A stretch of DNA of 64,000 nucleotides from Deltaproteobacteria bacterium. Its GTDB lineage: Bacteria; Bdellovibrionota; FAC87; UBA2466. Under the pieces are notes generated by a model, which ran no database searches, was not told the DNA's origin, and saw nothing but the letters and a program-made list of their open reading frames with translations. Shown here piece after piece: positions 35,891 to 44,775 of the stretch; the first letter of the stretch is position 1, and each line of letters starts with the position of its first letter. Made by a program: the position numbers and the translations under genes. Where the stretch lies: assembly GCA_016196825.1 (NCBI GenBank), contig JACPWY010000072.1:1-64000 (forward strand), given 5' to 3'.

Positions 35891-36673
35891 CTACTCCTGC
35901 ATGCCCCACTGGTAGAGGAGTCCGCTCACGCTGGTGGGGTTCCTTTGGTAGAAGGCCGTCTGGATTTGGACTAGCTTGCCGGGGTCGTCGGCCGGAGAAA
36001 CGCCCGTGATCTGAATGCGATAGAAGCGTTTGGCGAGGGTTGGTTTCCCAGGGGCTGCCGCTACAAGGTTTGCCGCGTGCTGGTCGTTCAGAGCCTTGGG
36101 TTGGATAGCACAGTTGCCGGAGGTCATGGCGGCGTCATCGCAAATGAGAACCGACTGTATGTTTTGAAAGGTCCGCTGGGTGACCCACTGGCTGTTGATG
36201 TACTCCTGCATGATGAGAGGCGAGGGAGCGGCCTGGGCCTCGGGGTTTTGGAGTTTGAGTATCAAAGATGGATTCAGCATGGCGGCGCCGGCGTACTGGA
36301 CCAGGGCCACGGGATCCGGCGCGAAGCCGGGTCGCTTGGGCAGTGGCTCCCGAAAGCCGTAGGGGCCGGTATTCTTGGTGTAGCTAAAATTCACCTGAGT
36401 GAGCAAACCAGAGGGCGGCACTCCAAAGTCCACTTTGCAGCTCAGGGAATTGGTGGTGGGATCGAGCGAGCAGTCCTGGGCAATTTTGCCAATCTGGGTG
36501 AGAGTTTCGGCGAGCTGGCTGACCTCGGTCTCGGCGTCGCCGCGCGAGAGGAGTTTATCTTTGGCCCCGGTGCAGGACTTCATCGAGCCCATTACGCCGC
36601 CTATCAAGATGGCTCCAACCGCCGTGGCGATTACGACCTCTAACAACGAAAAACCTTTGCGAATCGTGTCCAT
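35891..36673 (-). CDS. Type IV pilin-like protein (prepilin N-terminus)
   Basis: 260 residues. The start MDTIRKGFSLLEVVIATAVGAIL has the prepilin cleavage site (Gly before Phe) with Glu at +5 and a hydrophobic helix, so PilD-type processing is predicted. The mature part is a pseudopilin of the PilW-like size class with cysteines (KSCTGAKD, QDCSL, LSCKV). It should take part in type IV pilus or type II-like secretion assembly. GGGGATT precedes the ATG. It is second in a two-gene unit with the gene at 36689. Confidence 0.8.
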   Translation of the reverse strand: MDTIRKGFSLLEVVIATAVGAILIGGVMGSMKSCTGAKDKLLSRGDAETEVSQLAETLTQIGKIAQDCSLDPTTNSLSCKVDFGVPPSGLLTQVNFSYTKNTGPYGFREPLPKRPGFAPDPVALVQYAGAAMLNPSLILKLQNPEAQAAPSPLIMQEYINSQWVTQRTFQNIQSVLICDDAAMTSGNCAIQPKALNDQHAANLVAAAPGKPTLAKRFYRIQITGVSPADDPGKLVQIQTAFYQRNPTSVSGLLYQWGMQE

Positions 36674-36688
36674 AATCCCCCAAAAAAG

Positions 36689-37309
36689 TTAGCTGGCTTC
36701 AGGAATCAACGTGCTCAACACCACCTGCTTCAAGTTGTTGCCTGACTTGTCACGCTGGTACCAGCTTACGCCGACAGTAATGATAAAGCGTTCATTCTTG
36801 AGAAGACCGACAGTTTCGCCCGCCCCCTGTGGAATATTGTAGAGAAAGACTTCCTTGGCGGTGTTGGCACAATAGTTCTTGTTTACCGTGATCGAGTCGC
36901 TGGCGGCGGTGCCTTCGATGTCGGCGATCTGGATCTGGTAGTAGCGATTAGCCTTTGTCTGCGGCGTGGCTCCATCGAGAACAGAGGGAGGAAGTGCAGC
37001 GATCGGGTCGAGGTTCAGCGTGACGCCATCCGTGCGGTTCAAGAGATTAATGTGGGCGCAAAACTTATAGGCGCCCAGAGTCGCGTTGACTGGGTTCTTG
37101 GAAAAATTAGCTTTGAGCTGCTGAGGGGTCTGGGAGCGGAGGTACTCGAGGAGCTCGGCTGCGTAATTTTCGGCGATGACCGTGTGGTTGAGCTCGACGG
37201 ACTGTTTGCGCGAGTACATGAGGCTCTGCGAAAAGTAGAGCACACCCATGATGACGATTACGCTGGCAATGATGAGGTACAACATTTGCGAACCGCGATT
37301 CGACTTCAT
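36689..37309 (-). CDS. PilV/PilX-like minor pilin candidate
   Basis: 206 residues from the ATG at 37309 (GGGGGGTTACC upstream), preferred over a start eight codons earlier. A short basic N-terminus (MKSNRGSQ) leads straight into a hydrophobic helix (MLYLIIASVIVIMGVLYF), with no clear GF-cleavage Glu+5, so it is pilin-like but atypical. The following NHTVIAENYAAELLEYL resembles PilV/PilX helices. It has its own promoter and lies 15 nt upstream of the prepilin gene, suggesting a minor pilin complex. Confidence 0.6.
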   Translation of the reverse strand: MKSNRGSQMLYLIIASVIVIMGVLYFSQSLMYSRKQSVELNHTVIAENYAAELLEYLRSQTPQQLKANFSKNPVNATLGAYKFCAHINLLNRTDGVTLNLDPIAALPPSVLDGATPQTKANRYYQIQIADIEGTAASDSITVNKNYCANTAKEVFLYNIPQGAGETVGLLKNERFIITVGVSWYQRDKSGNNLKQVVLSTLIPEAS

Positions 37310-37334
37310 GGTAACCCCCCACTTTTTAAACAAA

Positions 37335-37363
37335 ATTATCCCACTGTGGGGCTGCCTTGAAAA
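37335..37363 (-). promoter_or_regulatory. Promoter of the pilin-like pair
   Basis: On the minus strand TTTTCA (37363-37358) and GATAAT (37340-37335) are 17 bp apart. The spacer contains the palindrome CCCACAGTGGG. Transcription would begin near 37328, giving a leader of about 19 nt containing the GGGGGG ribosome binding site. Confidence 0.5.
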
Positions 37364-37379
37364 GCAATAGATATGGACG

Positions 37380-38999
37380 TTACGCGGTGTGGTGTGTGGA
37401 GGTAAGAGATTTGTCGGTGGGGTTGATCACCTCCCAGAGGTTGTCGGAAGTAACGGCGGTGGTCCGCAAGTGGAGGCGTTCGAGGTGTTCGAGGGATTCC
37501 GTCGAGTCGTAGACGAACACCTTTTTGCCTTTGGGGAAGAAAAACTTTTTCTGGGGATAAAACCTTTGCACCCGAATGGATGGGTCGAGATCGAATGCTA
37601 GCGACACTCCCCGGATCATTTCCCAGCCGCCCTGGGCCATATCTCTGCGGTAGTCGCGGATGTTCATGAGCAGAACTGAGTTGGGCTCATTCTTGAGAAA
37701 CGCCTTTACGCGCGCCAGTTGAAAGTCGATCTGATCGGGCCTTTGGAAACTTTGGGCCATCCACAATAGCTGGGTGACGGTCAGGATGACGAGGAGTGCT
37801 CCTGCTAGTTGTCGAATGGCGATGGAATGGTCGGCGATGGCTCGGGCCAATGACCGGGCGACCATGATCTGGATCGCGAGAAGGGACGGCAGAATGTAAC
37901 GAGCGATAGCTGACCGAATTCCACCCGTAGCAAAATCCCAATAGAGCAGAGGCAGAAGGTTTGTTGCGACGAGGCTAAGAAGGAGGCGCCGGGTGGGGCC
38001 TTTCTCATCGCGGTCCGTGCGCACAACAGCAATCAGAATCAAAACGATCGCGAGAAGGGAGGGCAGCATGAGGCCTAAGTTCACTCCTTCCCCTGCCTCG
38101 ATATATTGTGGGTTTCGGGGGGAATAGAAGAGGATAAGTGCGTTCCAGCCCAGGCGTTGGAGAAGCGTGCCGGGCGAGAAGGCGCCCATCCACTCGACCT
38201 CTTGGTGGAGAAGGTGACCTTCGCGGCTCCAATTCCAGAGAAAGCTCAGGAGCCACGGGGAAAAAAGAAGAAGTGCAGCGCCTGCCGAAAAGAGGAACCG
38301 GCGAGGTGACGTGGCAGCGGAGCCCTCCCGCCAGCTGAAAAAAAAAGTGAGGGCGTGGGCTGCAAAGAGCGGGAGAGCGAAGAGAGAAGTGTAGAAGGAC
38401 AAGACGAGTAGAGCGCTGTAGAGGATCCAGATCGCTCGGCAGCGGCTTTTGAGTCCCCGAAGAAAGATCGCATTAACCAGAAAAAAGATCAGGATCCAGA
38501 GCGGATAGGGGCGAGCCTCCTGGGCGAAGTAGACGTGAAGCGGCGACAGGCAGCAAAAAAGACAGGCTATCGCAGCAGTCAAGCACGAACCAAATAACTC
38601 GAAGCAGAACCAGGCGCAGGCCGGGAGTGAAGCAACGTGAAAGAGAATCGAGAGTGCAGCGAGCGCTGCGTTGGAATTGCCAAAGGGCTTCATCCAATAG
38701 TGGAGCAGCGTGTAGTACGGGGCGGACTGGAGCGGATACCAATTGAGAAGGTTTTCAATGATCGTTGTTATGGAGCCCACGGGCGAAAAGAATTGGTGCA
38801 GGGTCGCGCTTGTGAACGGCTTGGCTGATCGAAAGAGGGTGTCAAAGAGCTGGTGGCTGTTGTGGCCGGAGGCGTAGATCAGTGTGAGGATCTCGTCGCC
38901 CCAGACTTCTTTATGAGTAATGCCCAGGAGAGGGAGAAGACTCAGCGCGAAGAGTGCGATTGCGATTCCCGTCCAAACTGGAAATCGAATGGTTGGCAT
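37380..38999 (-). CDS. GT-C membrane glycosyltransferase (GT39/ArnT-like)
   Basis: 539 residues with about ten to twelve transmembrane helices. The first periplasmic loop has HKEVWGDEILTL, whose acidic residue is at the catalytic position of GT-C enzymes. HYWMKPFGNSNAALAALSILF and QEARPYPLWILIFF resemble the dolichyl-phosphate-mannose transferase and ArnT families. It probably moves a sugar from a polyprenyl-phosphate donor to protein or lipid on the periplasmic face. Its start overlaps the stop of the zinc-ribbon gene (TGATG), so the two are translationally coupled. Confidence 0.78.
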   Translation of the reverse strand: MPTIRFPVWTGIAIALFALSLLPLLGITHKEVWGDEILTLIYASGHNSHQLFDTLFRSAKPFTSATLHQFFSPVGSITTIIENLLNWYPLQSAPYYTLLHYWMKPFGNSNAALAALSILFHVASLPACAWFCFELFGSCLTAAIACLFCCLSPLHVYFAQEARPYPLWILIFFLVNAIFLRGLKSRCRAIWILYSALLVLSFYTSLFALPLFAAHALTFFFSWREGSAATSPRRFLFSAGAALLLFSPWLLSFLWNWSREGHLLHQEVEWMGAFSPGTLLQRLGWNALILFYSPRNPQYIEAGEGVNLGLMLPSLLAIVLILIAVVRTDRDEKGPTRRLLLSLVATNLLPLLYWDFATGGIRSAIARYILPSLLAIQIMVARSLARAIADHSIAIRQLAGALLVILTVTQLLWMAQSFQRPDQIDFQLARVKAFLKNEPNSVLLMNIRDYRRDMAQGGWEMIRGVSLAFDLDPSIRVQRFYPQKKFFFPKGKKVFVYDSTESLEHLERLHLRTTAVTSDNLWEVINPTDKSLTSTHHTA

Positions 39000-39307
39000 C
39001 AGGGGGTTTTGAAGAGGGCGCGAAAGGCCTCTTTTGCCCGTTCGACCTCGGAGAGATCGGTGTCGGTGTCGAGATCGGGGTTTGCGACTTGTTGTATTCG
39101 AAACTCGAAATAGGAACAGTTGTTGCGGAGTTCGCGGTCCTTGATCCAGGGGCTATTGGGTTCGGTGCATTTTCTTTCAGAGTTAAAAAAGTTGCAGTTG
39201 CGGCAGCAGGTGAGATCGCTTCCGCACGACGGGCAAAGGTAATTCTTGTGGAGGACTTGAGAGTCGAGTGCTGAACGACAATAGTAGCATTGCCTCATTG
39301 CATTCAT
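38999..39307 (-). CDS. Small zinc-ribbon protein
   Basis: 102 residues with two rubredoxin-like knuckles close together: CYYC ... CPSC and CCRNC, then KCTE and NNCSYFE. An acidic C-terminal tail follows. The conserved-looking NNCSYFEF core suggests a known but unnamed zinc-ribbon family. It is likely soluble. The second ATG at 39298 is an alternative start. Coupled to the glycosyltransferase downstream. Confidence 0.7.
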   Translation of the reverse strand: MNAMRQCYYCRSALDSQVLHKNYLCPSCGSDLTCCRNCNFFNSERKCTEPNSPWIKDRELRNNCSYFEFRIQQVANPDLDTDTDLSEVERAKEAFRALFKTP

Positions 39308-39382
39308 GTCCCTGGGTTCAATTGAGATTATCGCATTGATGAAAGATCTTTGGAATGAGATTCCTGTGCCGCTCCGCCCAGC

Positions 39383-39412
39383 TTGTCGTTCGGGAACGCT
39401 TCAGATTATGAT
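39383..39412 (+). promoter_or_regulatory. Promoter of fadIJ
   Basis: TTGTCG at 39383-39388 and TATGAT at 39407-39412 are 18 bp apart. The predicted leader of about 20 nt holds the GAGG ribosome binding site of fadI. Confidence 0.5.
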
Positions 39413-39439
39413 ACGGCTCATTTCATAACGAGGTGCCTC

Positions 39440-40753
39440 ATGAAGTCATGGACAGCAAAAGAGCAGAAGCACAAGGTGGCTCTCATCGCAGGCGTGAGAA
39501 CTCCGTTCGCGAAGGCGGGGACGGACTTGAAGGAGTGTTCGGCCGTGCACCTCGGCGTGACAGCAGTGCGCGAAGTGATGGCGAGATCTGGCCTTTCTCC
39601 CGCGGTGATTGACGAGGTTGTTTTTGGCAACGCTGGCACGCCTGTTGACGCGGCCAATATTTCGCGAGTCATCGCGTTGCGCGCGGGTCTGCCGCAAGGG
39701 ACCCCGGCCTACACCGTTCATCGCAATTGCGCCTCCGCGATGGAGGCTGTGGCGCAGGGCTGTATCAAGATCGCCTGTGGCATGGCTGAGACGATGCTTG
39801 TGGGTGGAACCGAGAGCATGAGCAATATGCCGCTCATCTACAGTGAGGAGATGAAGGAGCTATTCGCTACGTTGAACTACGCCAAGAATCCGATCGATAA
39901 GGTCAAAAAGGCGTCTGAATTTCGGCCTCAGTGGTTGAAGCCGGTTGTCGCCATTATGGAGGGCTTAAGCGATCCCATCTCGGGACTCAACATGGGACAG
40001 ACGGCCGAGCTTCTCGCTCGGGATTTCAAGATTAGCCGCACCGAGCAGGACGCGTTTGCTCTGAGGAGCCACCGGCTGACCGTCGAGGCCAAAAAAGCTG
40101 GTCGGTTTGATGAGGAGGTCTTCCCGGTGATCGACGAGTCCGATTTCTCGTCCTGCGTGAAGGACGACGTCGGTCCTCGCGATGGGCAGTCGACTGAGGC
40201 GTTGGGGAGGCTCAAACCCTTTTTCGACCGAGAAAACGGCACTGTGACCCCCGGCAACGCGTGCCCGATCACCGACGGCGCAGTGGCCTTGATCCTGATG
40301 AATGAGGCGAAGGCGCGGGCGGAGGGCCACAAGGTATTTTGCACGATACCCGCGTTTGCCTTCACGGGGTGCGAACCGAAGAGAATGGGGATGGGGCCTG
40401 TTGTGTCATCGGCGAGGGTGATGGAAGACACGGGCCTTGCGCTCACGGATTTTCAGGTGGTGGAGCTCAATGAGGCCTTCGCGGCCCAGGTGATTGCCAA
40501 CATTCGAGCGTTTGGTTCGAAGAGCTACTGCAGCGAACATTTGGGAAAGGGCCAGGAACTTGGTGAGCTCAATGAGTCGATTTTGAATGTGAACGGCGGA
40601 GCCATTGCGCTGGGACACCCCGTTGGCGCGACCGGCGCTCGGCTGATTTTGACGGCGGCCCTGGAGATGAATCGCAAGAACTACAACCGGGGCCTCGCGA
40701 CACTGTGTATTGGCGGCGGCCAAGGGGCGGCATTTGTATTGGAGAGAAACTAA
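39440..40753 (+). CDS. fadI: 3-ketoacyl-CoA thiolase FadI
   Basis: 437 residues from the ATG at 39440 (GAGGTGCCTC upstream), matching FadI length. Catalytic Cys in HRNCASAMEAV, His in NVNGGAIALGHPVGATGAR and the terminal CIGGGQG. It cleaves 3-ketoacyl-CoA to acetyl-CoA and a shorter acyl-CoA in beta-oxidation. Its partner fadJ starts inside its stop codon (TAATG). Confidence 0.93.
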   Translation: MKSWTAKEQKHKVALIAGVRTPFAKAGTDLKECSAVHLGVTAVREVMARSGLSPAVIDEVVFGNAGTPVDAANISRVIALRAGLPQGTPAYTVHRNCASAMEAVAQGCIKIACGMAETMLVGGTESMSNMPLIYSEEMKELFATLNYAKNPIDKVKKASEFRPQWLKPVVAIMEGLSDPISGLNMGQTAELLARDFKISRTEQDAFALRSHRLTVEAKKAGRFDEEVFPVIDESDFSSCVKDDVGPRDGQSTEALGRLKPFFDRENGTVTPGNACPITDGAVALILMNEAKARAEGHKVFCTIPAFAFTGCEPKRMGMGPVVSSARVMEDTGLALTDFQVVELNEAFAAQVIANIRAFGSKSYCSEHLGKGQELGELNESILNVNGGAIALGHPVGATGARLILTAALEMNRKNYNRGLATLCIGGGQGAAFVLERN

Positions 40754-42945
40754 TGGAAACTCAAGCTTTTCGAAAAGACGTGGAGCAATTCCGAGGCCTC
40801 TTTAAGGAGGATGCGGTGGAAACGGCCAAGAACTCGGTGCGGTTTGAGAGGCGCGGCGCGGTGGGTGTGCTGGTTCTGGACCTCGTCGGGGAGAAGGCGA
40901 ACAAACTTTCGACGCCCATCATGCTGAGGCTTGCCGAGGTGCTCCTTGAGATATCGAATGACACGAGTGTGAAGGCGCTGGTTCTTATCAGCCGAAAACC
41001 CACGATCTTTATCGCGGGCGCGGACATTTCTGAAATCTCAAAGATGACCTCCGGGGAGATGAAGCCAGAAGTCTTGATGAAGCTCCAGGGGGTGCACACC
41101 TTCTTGGAGGAGCTCAAGATCCCCTCGATTGCGGCGATTCATGGGGCGTGTATGGGCGGCGGGACGGAGCTGGCCCTTTCCTGTGATTACCGAATGGCCA
41201 GCGATGCGCCGGAGACCCGCATTGGGCTTCCTGAGGTGATGCTCGGGATTATCCCGGGGTGGGGCGGTACGCAGCGATTGCCGAGGTTGATTGGCCTTGA
41301 GAAGAGCCTCGATCTGATTTTATCGGGCCGGGCCGTGGATGGAAAGTCGGCGAAGAAGATGGGACTCGTCGATAAGGTGCTGCCGAAAGAGTATTTGGAG
41401 GAGAAGGCGATGGCCTGGGCGGCGGAACTCGCGCAGAGTGGAAAGAAGCGGGACAAGACCGCTCAGCTATCTGGGCTTTCGGTTGAAAAGATCCCCGGGG
41501 GGAAATGGATCATCTTCGATCAGGCGAAGAAAAAGCTTTTGGAAAAGACGAAGGGGAATTACCCAGCGCCGGAGAAGGCTCTTGAGGTGATCAGAAAGAC
41601 CTACGGCGGCAAACTCCAAGAGGGGCTTAAGGTCGAGGCCGAGGCGTTTGCTGATTTGCTCGTGACACCTCAGTCGAAGAATCTGATTCAGGTCTTCTAT
41701 CTTACGGAACGGGTGAAGAAGGATAAGGGTGTGGGGAGCCAGGTTGTGGCCAAGACCATCGAGACGACGGCGGTCCTGGGCGCGGGCTTGATGGGCGGAG
41801 GGATTGCTCAGCTCTTTGCCGCGAAGGGCTTAAGGGTGCGCATGCGTGATATCTCTTGGGACGCGGTCACCAGGGGATATAAGGCGGCGTACAAGATCTT
41901 CCAGAAGCTCGTGGACCGACGAAAGATGAAACGGAGCGAGCTCGATAACAAGATGGCGCTCATTGAGGGCACAACTGCCATGACTGGGTTTGGCAGCGTC
42001 GATTTGGTGGTTGAGGCGGTGGTCGAGGATCTTGCGATCAAGCAGAAGGTTTTTGCCGAGCTGGATTCTTTGACGAAGCCCGAGGCGATCTTGTGTTCCA
42101 ACACATCATCGTTGTCGATCACCTCGATTGCTTCGCAGTGTAAGCACCCGCAGCGCGTGGTGGGGATGCATTTTTTCAGTCCGGTGGACAGAATGCCGCT
42201 CGTTGAGGTGATTCGCGGCGAGAAAAGCTCGGACGAGGCCGTGTCAACGGTGTTTCAGCTCTCGAAGAAGGTGGGGAAGACCCCCATCCTCGTGAAGGAC
42301 TCGCCAGGGTTTTTGGTGAACCGAATCCTGGGGCCGTATCTGAACGAGGCGGTCTACCTTCTCGTGGAGGGGGTGAGGCCTACAGTTATCGATGACGCCA
42401 TGGTGAAGTTTGGAATGCCGATGGGCCCGTGCGAGCTCCTGGATGAGGTCGGGCTCGATGTGGCCGCGAAGGTATCGAAGGTGCTCTTTGGCGCCTTTGG
42501 CGCGCGGATGAAGCCTCCTTCGCTGATGGAGCTCGTGGTCACCGAGAAGCGTCTGGGTAAGAAGACGGGGAAGGGGATTTACGAATGGAATGGCAAAGAG
42601 AAGATCGAGGATTCGAAGCTCACCGCCAAGATCCAGACCGGCAAGGCCTCGATCGAGAATACGACGGAAATGATCCAAAAGCGCATGACCTATCTCATGG
42701 TGAACGAAGGGGCGCGCTGCCTGCAGGAAGGAATCGTGCGCGACGCCGGCGAGGTGGATATCGGAATGATCTTTGGGACTGGATTCGCCCCGTTTCGCGG
42801 AGGCCTTTTGCGGTATGCGGATAGCGTCGGGGCCTCCAATATCGTGGCGGATTTGGACGTGTTTGCAGCGAAGATCGGGGAGCGATTCGCGCCGAGCGAT
42901 GCTTTGAAAGAAATGGCGGCGAGCGGGAAAAAGTACTTTAATTAG
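40753..42945 (+). CDS. fadJ: Fatty-acid oxidation alpha subunit FadJ (hydratase/dehydrogenase)
   Basis: 730 residues. The crotonase domain (about 35-220) has IAGADISEI, GACMGGGTELALSCDYR and GIIPGWGGTQRLPRLIG. The 3-hydroxyacyl-CoA dehydrogenase part begins VLGAGLMGGGIAQLFAAKG (about residue 340), with HFFSPVDRMPLVEVIRG and DSPGFLVNRI. It hydrates enoyl-CoA and oxidises the 3-hydroxy product with NAD, then passes it to FadI. No FadE or FadD is in the window. Confidence 0.94.
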   Translation: METQAFRKDVEQFRGLFKEDAVETAKNSVRFERRGAVGVLVLDLVGEKANKLSTPIMLRLAEVLLEISNDTSVKALVLISRKPTIFIAGADISEISKMTSGEMKPEVLMKLQGVHTFLEELKIPSIAAIHGACMGGGTELALSCDYRMASDAPETRIGLPEVMLGIIPGWGGTQRLPRLIGLEKSLDLILSGRAVDGKSAKKMGLVDKVLPKEYLEEKAMAWAAELAQSGKKRDKTAQLSGLSVEKIPGGKWIIFDQAKKKLLEKTKGNYPAPEKALEVIRKTYGGKLQEGLKVEAEAFADLLVTPQSKNLIQVFYLTERVKKDKGVGSQVVAKTIETTAVLGAGLMGGGIAQLFAAKGLRVRMRDISWDAVTRGYKAAYKIFQKLVDRRKMKRSELDNKMALIEGTTAMTGFGSVDLVVEAVVEDLAIKQKVFAELDSLTKPEAILCSNTSSLSITSIASQCKHPQRVVGMHFFSPVDRMPLVEVIRGEKSSDEAVSTVFQLSKKVGKTPILVKDSPGFLVNRILGPYLNEAVYLLVEGVRPTVIDDAMVKFGMPMGPCELLDEVGLDVAAKVSKVLFGAFGARMKPPSLMELVVTEKRLGKKTGKGIYEWNGKEKIEDSKLTAKIQTGKASIENTTEMIQKRMTYLMVNEGARCLQEGIVRDAGEVDIGMIFGTGFAPFRGGLLRYADSVGASNIVADLDVFAAKIGERFAPSDALKEMAASGKKYFN

Positions 42946-42984
42946 TGTGGTTTAGCGATTTTTTCCGGTCTCTGATCGGGGGCT

Positions 42985-43341
42985 GTGATATGTCACTGCG
43001 CCGTGATTGATCAAAAAGCCCGGGCGCTGGAATCACTTGCACAAAAGCTCCGTCCCAACTCCTTTGTGCTGGTTCGTCAATTTGAAGGGAGGGGCCAGGT
43101 TCTGTATGGGCCTACCCTCCCTCCTGAGGCCTTCTCTGGCTTCGAGTTGCAAGGAGAAACACAGTACCAACTGTCTTCCTGGTGTGTGAGGGCGCTGCTG
43201 CTTCGGAAGGGTGAATAAGAGTTAGATGAAATCGAACGGGAAGAGGGGTTCGAAATGCGGAAGAAGGGCGCAGCAGCCTCCCAAGCGATTCTCGACGATA
43301 AACTCCATCTGGAAATGGCCAGTGAAATTGAGAAAACCTAA
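42985..43341 (+). pseudogene. Possible interrupted small gene
   Basis: From GTG 42985 (or GTG 43003) the frame reads 77 residues (SFVLVRQFEGRGQVLYGPTL) to TAA at 43216-43218. The same frame then stays open for 40 more codons with protein-like sequence (ELDEIEREEGFEMRKKG, AILDDKLHLEMASEIEKT) to TAA at 43341. This pattern suggests one gene broken by a stop, or two very small proteins. A start at ATG 43254 after GAAGAGGGG would give only 28 residues. Function unknown. Confidence 0.3.
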
Positions 43342-43380
43342 ACAATAACGTTGGCTTTGTCGCGGTTCGCGTTTCGGGGT

Positions 43381-43620
43381 GTTACCGGATTGTATTGGAT
43401 GTTTTGGGATCGTTGCTTCCCAAATTCTTCCCCAGCGCGAAGTCGACTTTATTTTTTTTCCGGGTCTTTATTGTGGTCCTCGATTGCCTTAGAGATTCCA
43501 TCGGCAACCCATGTTTCAGTTCATAGTGTGGGTCAATCACCACCTTATGAATTTCCCGGCCGAACGGCGGTTTGCGAGACTTTGAAATTCGTGTCGGATC
43601 GGGTGAAATGGGGTAACAGA
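43381..43620 (-). pseudogene. Decayed minus-strand coding remnant beside fic
   Basis: On the minus strand one frame reads GREIHKVVIDPHYELKHG and a second frame continues with GISKAIEDHNKDPEKK, a stop, and RLRAGEEFGKQRSQ. Both pieces look like protein in adjoining frames, as expected after a frameshift. There is no intact reading frame or convincing start. It may be the relic of a small accessory gene next to fic. Tentative. Confidence 0.3.
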
Positions 43621-43627
43621 GGCTCAG

Positions 43628-43660
43628 AATAGGGTAATTTGGACTCGAAATTACCCTATT
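43628..43660. promoter_or_regulatory. 13-bp inverted repeat, candidate fic operator
   Basis: AATAGGGTAATTT (43628-43640), a 7-nt spacer, then its exact reverse complement (43648-43660), ending 25 nt before the fic ATG. An extra GGGTAAC half-site lies at 43611-43617. This is a typical dimer operator and suggests autorepression by the Fic protein's own C-terminal winged-helix domain. Confidence 0.75.
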
Positions 43661-43685
43661 AATCAGATACAGTACCTATCTAGCC

Positions 43686-44738
43686 ATGCACTCCTTAGAA
43701 CCGAAATACTTGGACAAGCTGACCTTCACCGCGATGCAGCTCGCCACATTGCGCCAAATCGGAGAATACCGAGGCAAGCAGGAACTCTATTACGCCCAAG
43801 CGCCCGAGGTGTTGAAGAGCCTTCAACAAGTCGCCAGCATTGAATCGAGCGAATCCTCGAACCGGCTAGAAGGAATCACAGTCCCTCATAAGAGGATCGA
43901 AGAGCTCGTTCTAAAGAACACGAAGCCAAAGGATAGATCAGAGCAGGAACTCGCTGGCTATCGGGATGGACTTGCGCTTCTTCATGAGCGTTCGAAGGAT
44001 GTTCCGTTCACTACCGGCGTCATTCTCCAACTCCATCAAACTCTTTACCGCTATCTGCCAAATCCCGGAAGCAGATGGAAGATGACTGACAATGAGATCG
44101 TTGAAAAGAATCCCGATGGATCGATCAAACGAGTACGGTTCAAGGCGACGCCGGCCCACCTTACTCCCGATGCGATGGACAAACTTGTGAAGGGTTACCA
44201 TTTGGTAATCGGCGCTGGTAAGCAGGACCCGCTCGTCGCCATTCCGCTGACGATTTTGGATTTTCTTTGTATTCATCCATTCACGGACGGCAATGGACGC
44301 ATCGCACGACTGATGACTCTCCAGCTCCTGTACCATCACGACTATCAAGTGGGGCGTTATATCAGTTTGGAGCGCACCTTCGAGGAATCGAAGAAAAGCT
44401 ATTACGAAACTTTGGAAGCAAGTTCGAAGCGTTGGCACGATGGAAAGCATGACCCGTTCCCATGGCTGGACTACTTCTGGGGCGTTCTCATTCGTGCCTA
44501 CCGGGAATTTGAAGAGCGTGTCGGAAAAATTAAGTCTGGGAGCAGGGGATGGAAGACCGTTCAGATTCGCCAGGCAGTCGAAAGGCAACTGGGGCAATTC
44601 GCTATTTCAGATATCGAAGCTGAATGCCGTGGAGTTAGTCGAGACATGGTTCGAAATGTCCTGAGACAGCTACGCGATGAAAAGAAAATTAAGAAAGTAG
44701 GAAAAGGCCGCGGAACAAAATGGGCTAAGAACGCATAG
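43686..44738 (+). CDS. Fic-family AMP transferase with winged-helix tail
   Basis: 350 residues. The catalytic loop HPFTDGNGRIAR begins with His197 and is intact. Upstream, SNRLEG (residues 58-63) fits the class II inhibitory motif (S/T)xxxE(G/N) that blocks ATP until released. The C-terminal 70 residues (QFAISDIEAECRGVSRDMV, LRQLRDEKKIKKVGKGRG) form a winged helix-turn-helix. It probably adenylylates a target protein under self-inhibition and may bind its own promoter repeat. No separate antitoxin gene is adjacent. The nearest upstream sequence is decayed. Confidence 0.9.
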   Translation: MHSLEPKYLDKLTFTAMQLATLRQIGEYRGKQELYYAQAPEVLKSLQQVASIESSESSNRLEGITVPHKRIEELVLKNTKPKDRSEQELAGYRDGLALLHERSKDVPFTTGVILQLHQTLYRYLPNPGSRWKMTDNEIVEKNPDGSIKRVRFKATPAHLTPDAMDKLVKGYHLVIGAGKQDPLVAIPLTILDFLCIHPFTDGNGRIARLMTLQLLYHHDYQVGRYISLERTFEESKKSYYETLEASSKRWHDGKHDPFPWLDYFWGVLIRAYREFEERVGKIKSGSRGWKTVQIRQAVERQLGQFAISDIEAECRGVSRDMVRNVLRQLRDEKKIKKVGKGRGTKWAKNA

Positions 44739-44741
44739 TCA

Positions 44742-44775
44742 GCGCTATGCATTAAGCGCAGATGCCGAAGGCATC
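44742..44775. terminator. Paired hairpins between convergent fic and DUF1015 genes
   Basis: GCGCT (44742-44746) pairs with AGCGC (44755-44759). GATGCC (44761-44766) pairs with GGCATC (44770-44775) around GAA. The second hairpin overlaps the stop codon of the minus-strand gene. No T-run follows on either side, so this is a modest bidirectional terminator candidate. Confidence 0.45.

Noticed and set aside
43351-43632. 93-residue plus-strand frame before fic
   Set aside because: TTG start, no ribosome binding site and composition unlike protein. The opposite strand has the more protein-like remnant.
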